Below, in pieces: positions 19,546 to 20,286 of a DNA stretch of 20,286 nt (within the stretch, counting starts at the first letter, position 1; every line of letters starts with the position of its first letter). A program made the position numbers and the translations under genes. The notes beneath the pieces were generated by a model that saw only the letters and a list, made by a program, of their open reading frames with translations, made no database searches and was not told the origin of the DNA. Origin of the DNA: a virus; IMG/VR virus record IMGVR_UViG_3300046011_001650, positions 1 through 20,286 of that record. One strand, given 5' to 3'.

Positions 19546-20286
19546 TTTGCTTTACTCGCTTTGAATTCGGGAGTAGTTGTTTTTAACCACTTGCCGTTAA
19601 TGTTCATGATTAGTCCTTCTATATTAGGACCAAGCATATCCTTGCCTTTGATACCAGGATGATTAATAATGAATTCAGCAAGTTCGTCTTTACACTTTTG
19701 GATTACTGCTTTGATTCCTTCTTTCTCTTCTTTGTCTGCAGCTTTTCTTGATAACAACACTTGTTTAGCTTTATCATCAATCGAATCTAATGGAGACAAG
19801 TAACCTGAAATATCAATGTCACTAGTAGAGAGATATGGATCCAAAATCATAACATCTTTCTTGGTCATTTTGTATAGGCTATCAAGAATAGCTTTTTCGT
19901 CTGGATGAGTTTCTCCAGTAGAAGCAATCAGTACTTTATGAGGGAACAATGTCATTAATGACCCTAGTTTGTTCTTATCATATTTCACAGTAACAAAAGT
20001 AATCCAATCATCTTCTTTATCAGCAAGAGGATTATAGAATACTTCTACAACAACTTTAGTATCATTGGGAAGATTCTTAGTGATTGGAGAATTGTTAAAG
20101 AACTTTAGAATACTGTCATAATGGCCAGCACGGTCAATAGAAACCTGGTCAGCTGTACCTTTAGATAATGTAAATTTACTGAAGGACCCTTCATCATAGA
20201 TTGGCCCTGAACGACTAGATTCTACAAATGTTTTACCTGTAGAATCTTTACCTACTCTGAATCCTAATCCATCAACCTTCAATTGT
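19542..20286 (-). CDS. Ligase-superfamily nucleotidyltransferase, 5' end outside window
   Basis: Covalent nucleotidyltransferase fold (DNA/RNA ligase or capping-like). The frame is open at the right edge: QL-KVDG lies at the extreme end, so the adenylation lysine is encoded by 20277-20279 and the true start is outside the window. Later motifs: ESSRSG (near motif Ia), EVFYNP (motif III), EGLIMNINGK (motif IV) and WLKTTTPEFK (motif V). No OB-fold domain follows motif V, so it is a minimal enzyme, more like an RNA ligase or a specialised DNA ligase than the full ligase at the left end. It is coupled by ATGA to the internal head-type gene. Substrate unknown; a second, late-expressed ligase in one phage is noteworthy. 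Confidence 0.78.
   Translation of the reverse strand, partial: QLKVDGLGFRVGKDSTGKTFVESSRSGPIYDEGSFSKFTLSKGTADQVSIDRAGHYDSILKFFNNSPITKNLPNDTKVVVEVFYNPLADKEDDWITFVTVKYDKNKLGSLMTLFPHKVLIASTGETHPDEKAILDSLYKMTKKDVMILDPYLSTSDIDISGYLSPLDSIDDKAKQVLLSRKAADKEEKEGIKAVIQKCKDELAEFIINHPGIKGKDMLGPNIEGLIMNINGKWLKTTTPEFKASKAK

Overview
The window looks like part of the genome of a tailed, T4-superfamily (myovirus) phage of a Gram-negative host. The sequence is AT-rich and nearly every gene lies on the minus strand, packed with ATGA/GTGA start-stop overlaps. It encodes a T4-type ATP-dependent DNA ligase, a zinc-binding domain like that of T4 primase gp61, a class I ribonucleotide reductase, virion proteins of the kind seen in cyanophage/rhizobial T4 relatives, and copies of the T4 late-promoter octamer TATAAATA. 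An inner-membrane spanin with an embedded lipoprotein spanin implies a host with an outer membrane. The exact host cannot be read from the sequence.

Layout, left to right (transcription runs right to left): 1-1050 is the 5' part of a DNA ligase gene that leaves the window. 1088-2196 holds three near-identical sigma70-like promoter/leader modules driving the ligase and three small unknown genes. 2271-9715 is the nucleotide-metabolism operon: promoter, primase-type zinc domain, tiny membrane peptide, nrdB, nrdA in two pieces, a conserved 79-aa protein, secreted thermonuclease, zinc-ribbon peptide, small GIY-YIG protein, 55-aa peptide, GNAT acetyltransferase, terminator. 9716-9941 is a non-coding region rich in palindromes and repeats. 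9942-10953 is a lysis-like group (spanin pair plus a coiled-coil membrane protein). 10928-15527 carries conserved and virion structural genes, interrupted by a GIY-YIG homing endonuclease. 15529-20286 is a group of probable internal-head or virion-associated genes, including a Dps-like ferritin, an EF-hand protein, a large acidic/basic protein, an HxGH nucleotidyltransferase, a protein with a T4-like capsid-targeting N-terminus, and a ligase-superfamily nucleotidyltransferase that runs off the right edge.

The most striking system is at 4186-7300. nrdA is fractured exactly before its radical-site cysteine. The upstream gene ends in an N-intein half and the downstream gene begins with a C-intein half. 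A free-standing HNH endonuclease gene fills the gap. That endonuclease has a late promoter placed in the loop of a perfect 12-bp inverted repeat that would hide its ribosome-binding site in read-through RNA. A GIY-YIG endonuclease on the opposite strand sits between nrdB and nrdA. A second, related GIY-YIG endonuclease lies at 11439-12134 and shares a 5' leader with the first, including a stem with a compensating base-pair change. The nrd locus is therefore a hot spot of homing elements that appear to use several different ways of limiting damage to the host gene and of delaying their own expression.
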